A DNA stretch of 37,882 bases from Fusobacterium sp. (GTDB lineage Bacteria > Fusobacteriota > Fusobacteriia > Fusobacteriales > Fusobacteriaceae), in contig NZ_JAGIRL010000023.1 of assembly GCF_019012925.1 (NCBI RefSeq), forward strand, positions 1-37,882, given 5' to 3'. Shown piece after piece: positions 17,964 through 26,647 of the stretch. Positions within the stretch are counted from its first letter, which is position 1. Every line of letters starts with the position of its first letter. The position numbers and the translations under genes were made by a program. The notes under the pieces are model-generated. The model was not told where the DNA came from, searched no databases, and was given only the letters and a program-made list of their open reading frames with translations.

Positions 17964-19040
17964 ATGGAGAAAAAGTACATGGAGAGAGCATTAGAATTAG
18001 CTGCTCTCGGAGAAGGAGCTGTTAATCCAAATCCCTTGGTTGGAGCTGTAGTTGTAAAAGATGGGAAGATAGTAGGAGAGGGTTATCATAAGAGGTATGG
18101 TGATTATCATGCAGAGGTATATGCCTTAAATGAAGCTGGAGATGAAGCTAGAGGTGCTGATATATATGTAACTCTTGAACCTTGTTCACACTATGGAAAA
18201 ACCCCACCATGTGCTAAAAAAATAATAGAGATGGGAATCAAAAGATGTATAGTTGCATCTCTTGATCCCAATCCCCTAGTTTCAGGAAGAGGGATAAAGA
18301 TGCTCCAAGATGCTGGGATAGAGGTAATTGTAGGAGTATTGGAAAAAGAAGCTAAAGAATTAAATAGAGTTTTTTTGAAATATATAGAGGAGAAAAAAGC
18401 CTTTCTATTTTTAAAGTGTGGAATAACTTTAGATGGAAAGATAGCTACAAGTGTTGGAAATTCAAAGTGGATTACAAATGAGTTGGCTAGAGAGAAGGTT
18501 CAATACTTAAGAAATAAATATATGGGAATAATGGTAGGGATAAACACAGTTCTAAAAGATGATCCTAGTCTTACAGCAAGGATAGAAAATGGAAGAAATC
18601 CATATAAAATAGTAGTTGATCCAGAGTTAAGAATACCATTAGAGAGTAAAATTGTTAATTTTGAAGGAGAAAAGAGTATAGTAATAACTTCAATTGACAA
18701 GAAAGAAGATATAAAAATAGAAAAGTTAATAGCTAAAGGTGTAAGAGTAGAGTTTTTAGATGGAAAAACTTTTAAGTTGGATAGTATTTTGAGAAGAGTA
18801 GGGAACCTAGGAATAGATGGTGTTCTATTAGAGGGAGGAAGTTACTTAATATCTCAAGCCTTTAGAGAGAATGAGATTGATGGAGGAGAGATTTTTATAG
18901 CTCCAAAAATATTGGGAGATGAGAATTCAATTCCATTTATAAAAGGATTTTCAGTAGAAAATATAGAAGATGGTTTTCAATTGGAAAATGTAAAGATTAA
19001 TACATATGGAAATAATGTTTCAATGGAGTTTTACAGATAG
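17964..19040 (+). CDS. ribD: Bifunctional riboflavin deaminase/reductase
   Basis: This 358-aa bifunctional enzyme performs the deamination and ring-reduction steps after GTP cyclohydrolase II. The N-terminal cytidine-deaminase-like domain shows zinc ligands His49, Cys74 and Cys83 with catalytic Glu51 (H-A-E and P-C-S-H-Y-G-K-T-P-P-C). The C-terminal reductase domain begins near residue 145 (L-K-C-G-I-T-L-D-G-K-I-A) and includes G-V-L-L-E-G-G. The next gene, ribE, begins 15 bases after its stop. Confidence 0.97.
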   Translation: MEKKYMERALELAALGEGAVNPNPLVGAVVVKDGKIVGEGYHKRYGDYHAEVYALNEAGDEARGADIYVTLEPCSHYGKTPPCAKKIIEMGIKRCIVASLDPNPLVSGRGIKMLQDAGIEVIVGVLEKEAKELNRVFLKYIEEKKAFLFLKCGITLDGKIATSVGNSKWITNELAREKVQYLRNKYMGIMVGINTVLKDDPSLTARIENGRNPYKIVVDPELRIPLESKIVNFEGEKSIVITSIDKKEDIKIEKLIAKGVRVEFLDGKTFKLDSILRRVGNLGIDGVLLEGGSYLISQAFRENEIDGGEIFIAPKILGDENSIPFIKGFSVENIEDGFQLENVKINTYGNNVSMEFYR

Positions 19041-19055
19041 GAAGGAGGAATTTCT

Positions 19056-19706
19056 ATTTTTACAGGTTTAGTAGAAGAGATAGGAGAAGTTCTTAGTGTA
19101 GAGAATGGAGAAAAATCTATAAAATTAAAAATAAAGTGTAAAAAAGTTTTAGAAGGAGCTAAATTAGGAGATAGTATAGCTACTAATGGAACTTGTCTTA
19201 CAGCCACAGAGTTAGGAAGTAACTATTTTACTGCAGATTGTATGTATGAGACAGTAAAAAGAACTAATTTAAAGAGATTGAAGGCTGGAGATAAAGTAAA
19301 TTTAGAAAAATCAATAACACTTTCTACTCCACTAGGTGGACATTTAGTAACAGGAGATGTAGATTGTGAAGGTAGAATAGTCTCAATAACTCCTGAAGGA
19401 ATAGCCAAAATTTATGAAATAGAGATGGAAAGAAAATATATGAAGTATGTGGTTGAAAAGGGAAGAGTTACTCTGGACGGAGCAAGTCTAACTGTAATGA
19501 GATTGGAAGAAAATAGCTTCGGAGTCTCACTTATACCTCATACTCAAGAGATGATAACTTTGGGAAGAAAAAAAGTAGGAGACTATATTAATATAGAAAC
19601 TGATTTAATTGGAAAATATATAGAGAGACTGATGAAGTTTCAAGATGATACAAAGGACAATTCAAGAGGAATAACAATGGAGTTCCTTTTGAAGAATGGG
19701 TTTTAG
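19056..19706 (+). CDS. ribE: Riboflavin synthase alpha subunit, apparent AUU start
   Basis: Riboflavin synthase dismutates two lumazine molecules to riboflavin. The family begins M-F-T-G-L-V-E-E-I-G. Here the frame reads that sequence with ATT in place of ATG at 19056. GGAGG (19044-19048) lies 7 bases before it, ideal spacing. The next in-frame ATG is 62 codons downstream at 19242, inside the first lumazine-binding repeat, and no GTG or TTG start lies between. Starting at 19056 gives 216 aa, normal for this two-barrel enzyme. Either AUU initiates translation, as in infC, or the sequence carries a G-to-T change. Confidence 0.88.
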   Translation: MFTGLVEEIGEVLSVENGEKSIKLKIKCKKVLEGAKLGDSIATNGTCLTATELGSNYFTADCMYETVKRTNLKRLKAGDKVNLEKSITLSTPLGGHLVTGDVDCEGRIVSITPEGIAKIYEIEMERKYMKYVVEKGRVTLDGASLTVMRLEENSFGVSLIPHTQEMITLGRKKVGDYINIETDLIGKYIERLMKFQDDTKDNSRGITMEFLLKNGF

Positions 19707-19720
19707 AGGAGTGAATTTAG

Positions 19721-20917
19721 ATGTTAAATAGAATAGAAGAGGCTCTTGAGGATTTAAGAGCAGGAAAGATAATAATAGTAGTAGATGATGAGAATAGAGA
19801 GAATGAGGGAGATTTTGTATGTGCAGGAGAGTTTGCTACTCCTGAGAATATAAATCTTATGGCAACTGTAGGAAAAGGTTTGATATGTATGCCAATGACA
19901 GAGGAGTATGCAAAAAAATTGGCTCTTCCTCCAATGTGCTATGAAAATACAGATAACCATTGTACAGCTTTTACTGTTTCAATAGATCACGTAAGCACAA
20001 CTACAGGAATATCAGCTTACGAGCGTTCAACAACAGTTTTAAAAGCTCTAGATGAAAATGTAAAGCCTTATGAATTTAGAAGACCAGGACATATGTTTCC
20101 ATTAGTAGCTAGAAAAGGTGGAGTAATAGTAAGAAATGGTCATACAGAAGCAACTGTTGATCTTATGAGATTAGCTGGATTAAAGCAATTAGGACTTTGC
20201 TGTGAAATAATGAAAGAAGATGGAACAATGGCTAGATTTGATGATTTACAAGAATTAGCTAAAGAGTTGGATGTGAAGATGATCTCAATTGAAGATCTAC
20301 AAAAATATATAAAGATGAATGAACAACTTGTAAAAGTTAGTGTGAGAGCAAAGATGCCTACAGGTTCGGGAGAGTTTGAAATAGTTGGATTTGATAATGA
20401 ACTAGATCAAAAAGAGCATATTGCCTTAGTAAAAGGAGATGTTGCAGGAAAAGAGGATGTTTTAGTAAGACTACACTCTGAATGTTTTACTGGAGATATA
20501 TTAGGATCTCTAAGATGTGATTGTGGTTCACAGCTGAAAAGAGCAATGAAAAGAGTAAATGAAGAGGAAGAGGGAGTAGTACTTTATTTAAGACAGGAAG
20601 GAAGAGGAATAGGTTTATTGAATAAATTAAAAGCTTATACCCTTCAAGATCAAGGTGCAGATACTGTTGAAGCTAATGTGGCTTTAGGTTTTGCTCCAGA
20701 TATGAGGGATTATGCTGTAGCTGTTCAAATGTTAAAAGCATTGGGAGTGAAATCAGTGAGAGTTTTAACAAATAATCCAGCAAAAATAGAGGCTTTAGAA
20801 GATTATGGAATGAAGGTAACTGGAAGAGAAGCTATTGAAACAGGATTTAATGAGACTAATGAAAAGTATATGAAAACTAAAAAAGAGAAGATGAGACATA
20901 TACTAACAAAAATCTAA
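19721..20917 (+). CDS. ribBA: DHBP synthase / GTP cyclohydrolase II fusion
   Basis: This 398-aa bifunctional enzyme supplies both riboflavin precursors. The N-terminal RibB domain (about 1-200) has D-D-E-N-R-E-N-E-G-D-F (residues 22-32) and G-H-T-E-A-T-V-D. The C-terminal RibA domain has zinc ligands Cys255, Cys266 and Cys268 (C-x10-C-x-C) and R-Q-E-G-R-G-I-G-L. It is the last gene of the rib operon, 14 bases after ribE, with an AGAGGAG site, and is followed by a terminator. Confidence 0.97.
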   Translation: MLNRIEEALEDLRAGKIIIVVDDENRENEGDFVCAGEFATPENINLMATVGKGLICMPMTEEYAKKLALPPMCYENTDNHCTAFTVSIDHVSTTTGISAYERSTTVLKALDENVKPYEFRRPGHMFPLVARKGGVIVRNGHTEATVDLMRLAGLKQLGLCCEIMKEDGTMARFDDLQELAKELDVKMISIEDLQKYIKMNEQLVKVSVRAKMPTGSGEFEIVGFDNELDQKEHIALVKGDVAGKEDVLVRLHSECFTGDILGSLRCDCGSQLKRAMKRVNEEEEGVVLYLRQEGRGIGLLNKLKAYTLQDQGADTVEANVALGFAPDMRDYAVAVQMLKALGVKSVRVLTNNPAKIEALEDYGMKVTGREAIETGFNETNEKYMKTKKEKMRHILTKI

Positions 20918-20947
20918 TAAGTTAAAACTGTAAAATAATTAAAATAT

Positions 20948-20993
20948 AAAAGGAAAAAAATTACTATATAGCAATTTTTTTCCTTTTTCTTTT
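20948..20993. terminator. Bidirectional terminator between convergent genes
   Basis: A perfect 15-bp stem (20948-20962 with 20973-20987) has a 10-base loop and T-runs on both strands. It ends the rib operon from the left and the binding-protein gene from the right. Confidence 0.9.
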
Positions 20994-21005
20994 ATTTAAT
21001 TAATA

Positions 21006-21761
21006 TTATTGTTTATTTTTTAATTGATGATATTTTTCAACTTTTTCTGGGAAATATTTTTCTAAAAGTTTTAAATAAGTTCCGTTTGCATCAAGGGTAA
21101 GAATAGCTTGGTTAATTTTTTCAGCTAGTTCAGTTTCTCCTTTTCTAAGAGCTATAGAAGCACCTGGATGATCATCTATAACAACATCGATTTTTTTAAT
21201 TTTTTTCATAACTTTAAGATACTCGTCTCCAGATACATCAGCAATGATAACGGCATCAATTTTGTTATTTTGTAGATCCATTAAAGCACCTGTCCAAGAG
21301 TTATAAAGTTGAGGTATACCACCAATTTTCTTAGTAAACTCTTCCTGTACAGTACCAATTTGTACACCTACCTTTTTACCTTTTAACTCCTCTTTGTGAG
21401 TAAGTGAGCTATTCTCATTGACTATAACATAGTGTTCATCTGAAGATACTAACATATATGGCATTGAAAATGTAACAGCTTTTTGTCTTTCAGGTGTTTG
21501 TCCCATACCAGCAATAACAGCATCAATTTTTTTCATTTGTAAAGCTGGAAGTAATCCATCAAATCCTAAATTACTCCAAACGATCTCATAGTCTAATTCC
21601 TTACCAATTGCTTCCATAAGTTCAACATCAAAACCAACTATTTTTCCATTCTCAAGATATTCATAAGGCATAAATTCTGCATTAGTACCAACATAAAATT
21701 TCTTAGCAGAAAATGAAAGCGAAGATAAAAGCACCATTAAAGATAAAATAAGTTTTTTCAT
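21006..21761 (-). CDS. Amino-acid ABC transporter substrate-binding protein
   Basis: This 251-aa periplasmic binding protein is of the SBP_bac_3 family (polar or basic amino acids). A signal peptide spans residues 1-18 (cleavage near S-F-S-A), followed by F-Y-V-G-T-N-A-E-F-M-P-Y-E-Y and the family signature G-F-D-V-E-L-M-E-A-I-G. No lipobox is present. There is no permease or ATPase gene beside it, so it must share a transporter encoded elsewhere. It follows the M20 amidohydrolase by 27 bases with its own GGAGGG site and probably shares its transcript. Substrate unknown. Confidence 0.88.
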   Translation of the reverse strand: MKKLILSLMVLLSSLSFSAKKFYVGTNAEFMPYEYLENGKIVGFDVELMEAIGKELDYEIVWSNLGFDGLLPALQMKKIDAVIAGMGQTPERQKAVTFSMPYMLVSSDEHYVIVNENSSLTHKEELKGKKVGVQIGTVQEEFTKKIGGIPQLYNSWTGALMDLQNNKIDAVIIADVSGDEYLKVMKKIKKIDVVIDDHPGASIALRKGETELAEKINQAILTLDANGTYLKLLEKYFPEKVEKYHQLKNKQ

Positions 21762-21788
21762 AAAAATCCCTCCATGTTTTAAATATAA

Positions 21789-22964
21789 TTATAAATTTTT
21801 ATTGTTGATAAATTCTGTTTTGATCTCTGCAAGAAGATCTTTATTATTGAAGATATCCATAGCTGTAAGAGCCATTGCTAGAGTAGCTTCTTTCATTCCA
21901 ATATAAGCTTCAGGTTGTATAGTGGCATTAGCAAATTCAACACTGTGACCTATGAGGTGAGCTTTAGTCAATGGGAAATAGGGGTGAATTGTTGGACAAC
22001 AATGGCTCACATCTCCCATATCTGTAGAACCAGAAGAGCCACCATCACCTATTTCAGTCACTCCTTGAAGTTTTAAATTTTTCTCATATATTTCTGATAA
22101 TTTTTTATTAGTTACAAGATTGGCAAAGCTAGTTTCATAATTTTCAATCTCAAGAGTAGTACCAGTGGCTAGAGCAGCTCCTTTGGCACAATTTTTAACC
22201 TTTTCAACCAACTCTTTTAAATATGAAAGTGTTTTAGCTCTTACATAGAAGTTAGCAACAGCAAGATCTGGAATGATGTTAGCAGCTTCACCACCATTAC
22301 TTATTATTCCATGTATTCTAGAAGTCTCAAGAATCTGCTGTCTAAGTGCATTGATAGAGTTAAATAATGTTATTACTCCATCTAAGGCATTTATTCCTTC
22401 GTGAGGAGATGCAGCAGCATGGGCTGTCTTTCCTTTAAAAGTAAATTGTATAGCTTCCATAGCTTGAGAAGAACCACTTCTTTTGTGAGATTCACCAGTG
22501 GGATGTACTGCCATAGCTATATCTATATCATCAAAAATTCCAAGTTCAGCCATTTCTACCTTAGCTCCAAAAGTCTCTTCAGCAGGAGTTCCAATTACAA
22601 GTATCTCTCCAATTGTATCTTGTATAACCTCTTTTAATAAAATTCCAGTAGCAATACTAGTAACTCCAAAAATATTGTGTCCACATCCGTGTCCAATCTC
22701 AGGAAGAGCATCGTATTCGGCAAGGATAGCTATTTTAGGTCCATTCTTTCCACTTGAGAATTTACCAAGAAATGCAGTTGGAATATTAGCATAATTAACA
22801 GTTGTTTCAAAACCATGTTTTTTAAGTGTGTTGCTTAAGATTTCACAAGCTTTAAACTCCTGTTTTCCAATTTCAGGATTGTTGTAGATATACTCGTTAA
22901 TCTCTTTAAACTCATCAAGATATTTGTCAAAAAGTGTAGAAAGTTGTTCTTTTAATTGTTTCAT
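21789..22964 (-). CDS. M20-family amidohydrolase (aminoacylase-like)
   Basis: This 391-aa metal-dependent hydrolase is of the IAA-Leu/hippurate hydrolase branch of M20 peptidases. Metal-binding motifs are H-G-C-G-H-N (after A-E-Y-D-A-L-P-E-I-G), H-P-T-G and a late S-G-S-T-D-M-G-D-V-S segment. A dimerisation domain occupies the middle. The frame is open upstream to 23081, but I place the start at 22964. That ATG has GGAGG five bases before it, and the upstream codons run through a terminator hairpin. It should release an amino acid from an N-acyl or peptide-like substrate. Pairing with an amino-acid binding protein suggests scavenging. Confidence 0.85.
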   Translation of the reverse strand: MKQLKEQLSTLFDKYLDEFKEINEYIYNNPEIGKQEFKACEILSNTLKKHGFETTVNYANIPTAFLGKFSSGKNGPKIAILAEYDALPEIGHGCGHNIFGVTSIATGILLKEVIQDTIGEILVIGTPAEETFGAKVEMAELGIFDDIDIAMAVHPTGESHKRSGSSQAMEAIQFTFKGKTAHAAASPHEGINALDGVITLFNSINALRQQILETSRIHGIISNGGEAANIIPDLAVANFYVRAKTLSYLKELVEKVKNCAKGAALATGTTLEIENYETSFANLVTNKKLSEIYEKNLKLQGVTEIGDGGSSGSTDMGDVSHCCPTIHPYFPLTKAHLIGHSVEFANATIQPEAYIGMKEATLAMALTAMDIFNNKDLLAEIKTEFINNKNL

Positions 22965-22988
22965 AATTCCCTCCAGATATTTTAAGAT

Positions 22989-23021
22989 AAAAAAAAGCCA
23001 ATACACCTTAAAAGTGTATTG
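22989..23021 (-). terminator. Leader terminator (attenuator candidate) before the M20 gene
   Basis: On the minus strand CAATACAC and GTGTATTG (22999-23006 and 23014-23021) form a perfect 8-bp stem followed by a T-run (22989-22996). It lies between the leader ORF and the M20 start, within the same transcription unit, so it could be a regulated terminator. Confidence 0.75.
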
Positions 23022-23062
23022 ACTCATAAAATTGATATACAAAAACAATGCTAGTAGAAAAT

Positions 23063-23158
23063 CTACAAGCTTAGAGTACAATGATACTTAGGCATACTAA
23101 AAGATAAGGTATTTATTTGTCTATAAATTGTCCTTAACTTTAATGTCCTTAGTAACAT
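23063..23158 (-). CDS. 31-aa leader ORF upstream of the M20 gene
   Basis: This small frame (ATG 23158-23156, TAG at 23065-23063) has an excellent ribosome binding site (AAGGAGGAG). It encodes 31 residues rich in leucine, with a repeated L-R-T motif at residues 3-5 and 8-10. It follows a good promoter and precedes an attenuator-like terminator, the arrangement of a leader peptide. The same RNA also folds: TACTAA pairs with TTAGTA around an AAGG...CCTT/ATTTAT...ATAAAT hairpin. It may therefore be a coding leader, a structured regulatory RNA, or both. I recognise no known riboswitch class in it. Confidence 0.5.
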   Translation of the reverse strand: MLLRTLKLRTIYRQINTLSFSMPKYHCTLSL

Positions 23159-23191
23159 AACTCTCCTCCTTAAAATATTTTACTTGAAATA

Positions 23192-23220
23192 TATATAACA
23201 TATTAAAATGAAAAAGTCAA
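23192..23220 (-). promoter_or_regulatory. Promoter of the M20 leader transcript
   Basis: On the minus strand TTGACT (23220-23215) is followed after 17 bp by TATATA (23197-23192). The transcript would start near 23185, giving a leader of about 220 bases before the M20 gene. Confidence 0.7.
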
Positions 23221-23228
23221 ATATATTT

Positions 23229-23915
23229 TTAAATTTTTTTATCTTCTAATAGTTCAACCTTTCTCATATCCTTACCTTTCAGTATATAGATCAGATCAAA
23301 AACTAAGTGTAAAATATGATCAGCAAATCTTTCAAATTTCTTACAAAGTACAATAAGATCAGTTCCACCTTCAATATTTTTAGAATTTTTCTTCATAATT
23401 TCAACAATATCACAAATATCTGCCCTAGTTAATTCATCAATCTCCTCATCCATAGTCAGAAGAGTGAATAGAGTTTTTTCATCACTTTTTATAAAAGCAT
23501 TGATATATCCTTCGTAGATATTTTTTGTTTTTTTAGCAATTGGAAGGATTATATCCTTTAGATATGGTTTCATTTCAGGAGAGGTAGTTTCAATATTTTT
23601 AATTATTTTTAAGTTTGATTTTAAAATATCTCCCATTCTTTCAATTACTCTAGCACTGTTGATAAGCATAATAAGAAGTCTTAGATTACTAGCTGCTGGC
23701 TGAAATCTAGCTATTGTAAAGATAGAATCCTCTTTTATCTTCACTTCAAAATTATTAATAGTATTCTCTGTAACTAGACACTCACCATATAGAGTCTTAT
23801 CAAAATTAGATCTTTCTAACATCTCAAGATTTATATCTAGAACTCTATTTAAATTTTTCAAAAGTTCAAGATAATGTTCGTTCAAACCTTTTATACTTTC
23901 CTCTAAATTTCTCAT
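23229..23915 (-). CDS. phoU: Phosphate transport regulator PhoU
   Basis: This 228-aa all-helical protein is of the PhoU family, with two copies of the three-helix PhoU repeat. The family-type sequence A-R-V-I-E-R-M-G-D is in the first repeat and C-K-K-F-E-R-F-A-D-H in the second. PhoU links PstB transport state to the PhoR sensor and keeps the regulon off when phosphate is plentiful. It is the last gene of pstC-pstA-pstB-phoU, 12 bases after pstB. I see no terminator after it before the next promoter. Confidence 0.92.
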   Translation of the reverse strand: MRNLEESIKGLNEHYLELLKNLNRVLDINLEMLERSNFDKTLYGECLVTENTINNFEVKIKEDSIFTIARFQPAASNLRLLIMLINSARVIERMGDILKSNLKIIKNIETTSPEMKPYLKDIILPIAKKTKNIYEGYINAFIKSDEKTLFTLLTMDEEIDELTRADICDIVEIMKKNSKNIEGGTDLIVLCKKFERFADHILHLVFDLIYILKGKDMRKVELLEDKKI

Positions 23916-23927
23916 AAATAAATCCTC

Positions 23928-24692
23928 CTATCCAAATTTTCCTGTAATATAGTCTTCTGTTTTTTTCTTATGCGGTGTAGTAAAGATAAGTTCTGTTTTA
24001 TCAAATTCCTCTAGCACACCTTGATAGAAGAAACCAGTATATTCAGATATTCTTGAGGCTTGTTGCATATTGTGAGTAACGATAATTATACTATATTTCT
24101 CTTCAAGTTGTCTGATAAGTTCCTCTATTTTAGCTGTTGAGATTGGATCTAGAGCTGAAGTAGGCTCATCCATCAATAGGATCTCTGGATTTATGGAGAT
24201 AGCTCTTGCTATACATAGTCTCTGTTGTTGTCCACCAGATAATCCAAGAGATGATTTGTGGAGTTTATCTTTTACCTCGTCCCAAAGAGCAACTGATCTC
24301 AAAGAGTTTTCAACAATCTCATCAAGTTTATCTTTATTTTTTTCACCATGTAGTTTTGGAGCATAAACTAAGTTTTCATAGATGCTTTTTGGAAATGGAT
24401 TTGGTTTTTGAAATACCATTCCCACTTTTTTTCTAAGTTCAACAATATCATAATCTTTATCAAAAATATTCTTTCCATCAAAAAGAATGTTTCCCTCATA
24501 TTTTACATTTGGAATTAGATCATTCATTCTGTTGATAGATCTTAAAAATGTAGATTTTCCACACCCAGAAGGTCCGATTAGTGCAGTGACCTTATTTTTT
24601 TTAATCTCCATGTTAATATCTTTTAAAGCTTTAAAATCTCCATAATAAAAGTTAAAATCTTTTACTAAAATTCTAGTGTCGTTAGAATTCAT
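23928..24692 (-). CDS. pstB: Phosphate ABC transporter ATP-binding protein
   Basis: This 254-aa ATPase has Walker [10 protein letters not shown], the PstB-typical [12 protein letters not shown] signature L-S-G-G-Q-Q-Q-R-L, Walker [14 protein letters not shown] and switch histidine (I-V-T-H-N-M-Q-Q). It powers phosphate import through PstC and PstA. An AGGAGG ribosome binding site precedes the ATG, 33 bases after pstA. Confidence 0.97.
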   Translation of the reverse strand: MNSNDTRILVKDFNFYYGDFKALKDINMEIKKNKVTALIGPSGCGKSTFLRSINRMNDLIPNVKYEGNILFDGKNIFDKDYDIVELRKKVGMVFQKPNPFPKSIYENLVYAPKLHGEKNKDKLDEIVENSLRSVALWDEVKDKLHKSSLGLSGGQQQRLCIARAISINPEILLMDEPTSALDPISTAKIEELIRQLEEKYSIIIVTHNMQQASRISEYTGFFYQGVLEEFDKTELIFTTPHKKKTEDYITGKFG

Positions 24693-24725
24693 TTTTTCCT
24701 CCTAATTTATATCAATTGAATATTA

Positions 24726-25571
24726 TTATTTTTGTGAATTAAATCTATACCTGATAAAAGCACCAAGTAGATTGAAGCTTATTGTAATTACAACAAGGAC
24801 AAATAGAGTACCACTCATATAAGTAGCTGGCATATTTGGAACTTGTGTTGAAATTACATAGAGATGGTATGGTAGAGCCATAACCTGATCCCAATAAGTT
24901 AATGGTAAAAATGGAAGATAGAAGGCAACAGCTGTAAACATTATAGGTGCTGTCTCTCCAGCAGCTCTAGATATACTCAAAATAACTCCAGTTAAAATTC
25001 CAGGCATAGCAGCAGGAAGAATAACTTTTGTAATTGTCTCCCATTTTGTAGCTCCAAGAGCTAGGGAAGCCTCTCTTAGATGTTTCGGAATAGCTAAAAG
25101 AGATTCTCGAGTAGCAGTGATAATAACGGGTAAACACATAATTCCAAGTGTTAATGATCCAGATAAAATCGAAACATCAAAGTTTAAAAATATAACGAAA
25201 AGTGCCATACCAAAAAGTCCGTAAATTATACTTGGTATACCAGCTAAATTAATTATGGTAAGATTGATAATTCTTGTAAGAAGATTATCCTTAGCATATT
25301 CTACAAGATAGACTCCAGTCAGTACTCCAAAAGGAACAGATATTATGATAGTTCCCAGTGTAAGCCAAAGAGTTCCAACTATAGCAGGGAATATTCCTCC
25401 AGCCCTCATTCCATCACTAGGCATCTCAGTTAAGAAGCTCCAAGATATTGCAGGAATACCTGTATAAAGTATATATCCAATAATTAGAAATATTGGGATT
25501 ACTGAGATTAGAGTAATAATTTTTATCAGATTCTCTAAAAATTTAGCTTTTGATTTTTTTAAAATAAACAT
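24726..25571 (-). CDS. pstA: Phosphate ABC transporter permease PstA
   Basis: This inner-membrane permease has six predicted helices and the EAA loop (E-A-S-L-A-L-G-A-T-K-W-E-T). The frame also opens at 25583, where ATG overlaps the pstC stop by one base. I prefer the ATG at 25571 because GGAGGAAAAA immediately precedes it; this gives 281 aa. It pairs with PstC. Confidence 0.94.
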   Translation of the reverse strand: MFILKKSKAKFLENLIKIITLISVIPIFLIIGYILYTGIPAISWSFLTEMPSDGMRAGGIFPAIVGTLWLTLGTIIISVPFGVLTGVYLVEYAKDNLLTRIINLTIINLAGIPSIIYGLFGMALFVIFLNFDVSILSGSLTLGIMCLPVIITATRESLLAIPKHLREASLALGATKWETITKVILPAAMPGILTGVILSISRAAGETAPIMFTAVAFYLPFLPLTYWDQVMALPYHLYVISTQVPNMPATYMSGTLFVLVVITISFNLLGAFIRYRFNSQK

Positions 25572-25582
25572 TTTTTCCTCCA

Positions 25583-26455
25583 TTAAAGTTCTCTAGCTTT
25601 TCGTATAAACTTTTCAGCGATACAGTTGGTAATGAAACTTATAATAAAAAGGACTATACCAATTGTAAAAAGTGCATAGTAGTGAGTACTTCCTTGAACT
25701 ACCTCTCCCATTTCAGCTGCTATTGTAGCTGTAAGAGTTCTCACTGGAGAGAGAGGGGAAGTAGCTAAGATAGGAGAGTTACCTGTGATCATAAGAACTG
25801 TTAAAGTCTCTCCAATAATTCTTCCAAATCCTAACATAACCCCAGCAAATATTCCTGGAAAGGCTGCTGGTAAAAGTACGTTAAAAATTGTTTCAATAGA
25901 GTTAGCTCCCAAAGCTAGAGAAGCTTCTTTATAAGACTTGTCAAGAGCTTCTAAAGAATCGTCAGCTATACTTACAATAGTCGGAATAGCCATAAATGCT
26001 AACATGATTCCACCAGTTAAAGCTGTGAGACCACTTGTTAAGTTAAACATCTCCTTTATAGGTCCAGATAATACATATAGTCCAATAAATCCAAGTACAA
26101 CAGAGGGAATAGCGGACATAGTTTCAATAATTATTTTCATAAAAGTTTTTACTTTTGGAGAAGCATATTCAGCTATGTAAATAGCTGTAAGAATTCCAAT
26201 GGGAACAGCTATTAAAAGAGCTACAATCACTACCCAAAATGAACCAACTAGAAGTGGTAAAAGTCCATATAGTTCAGAGAGTGATATCCATTTTTTTCCA
26301 AAAATAAAATCAGTTATAGAGTATGAGTTAAAAAATTTTATTCCATTTGATAATATGAATAGGAAAATTAAAAATATAATTATAATATTAGATACTCCTA
26401 TCCCAAAAAGAAGATGCTTCATTACACCATCTTTAAATTTTCTTATGCATTGCAT
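25583..26455 (-). CDS. pstC: Phosphate ABC transporter permease PstC
   Basis: This 290-aa permease is the partner of PstA, with six membrane segments and an EAA loop (E-A-S-L-A-L-G-A-N-S-I-E-T). It is the first gene of the leftward pst operon, with an AGGAGG site 6 bases before the ATG. It lies downstream of a four-repeat Pho box on the minus strand (26510-26548). The operon is split: the binding protein gene pstS is divergent rather than first in the operon. Confidence 0.95.
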   Translation of the reverse strand: MQCIRKFKDGVMKHLLFGIGVSNIIIIFLIFLFILSNGIKFFNSYSITDFIFGKKWISLSELYGLLPLLVGSFWVVIVALLIAVPIGILTAIYIAEYASPKVKTFMKIIIETMSAIPSVVLGFIGLYVLSGPIKEMFNLTSGLTALTGGIMLAFMAIPTIVSIADDSLEALDKSYKEASLALGANSIETIFNVLLPAAFPGIFAGVMLGFGRIIGETLTVLMITGNSPILATSPLSPVRTLTATIAAEMGEVVQGSTHYYALFTIGIVLFIISFITNCIAEKFIRKAREL

Positions 26456-26494
26456 AAAAACCTCCTAAAAAATCTATATATTAAATACATAACT

Positions 26495-26548
26495 ATATTA
26501 TCTTAACAGTGTAAAAACAGTATTAATTCAATGTAAATTCTGTGTAAA
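26495..26548 (-). promoter_or_regulatory. Pho box and promoter of pstCAB-phoU
   Basis: On the minus strand four hexamers, TTTACA, TTTACA, TTAATA and TTTACA (plus-strand positions 26543-26548, 26532-26537, 26521-26526, 26510-26515), are spaced exactly 11 bp. The -10 TAATAT (26500-26495) follows 9 bases after the last. This matches the direct-repeat PhoP/PhoB box known from Bacillus (TT-A-CA hexamers, about 11-bp period). Confidence 0.85.
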
Positions 26549-26554
26549 AAAATA

Positions 26555-26608
26555 TTTACATAAAATTTACACTAGATTAATAATCAATTTACATAGACAC
26601 TGTATATT
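26555..26608 (+). promoter_or_regulatory. Pho box and promoter of pstS
   Basis: Four hexamers, TTTACA (26555), TTTACA (26566), TTAATA (26577) and TTTACA (26588), have exact 11-bp periodicity. A TATATT -10 (26603-26608) follows 9 bases after the last. The arrangement is the mirror image of the minus-strand set, including the TTAATA variant at the third place. Confidence 0.87.
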
Positions 26609-26647
26609 AATGACATAAACAAGAAATAAAAATTTGGAGGGATAAGA

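Noticed and set aside
22965..23081. Upstream extension of the M20 protein
   Set aside because: The extra codons run through the leader terminator, and the ATG at 22964 has the proper ribosome binding site.
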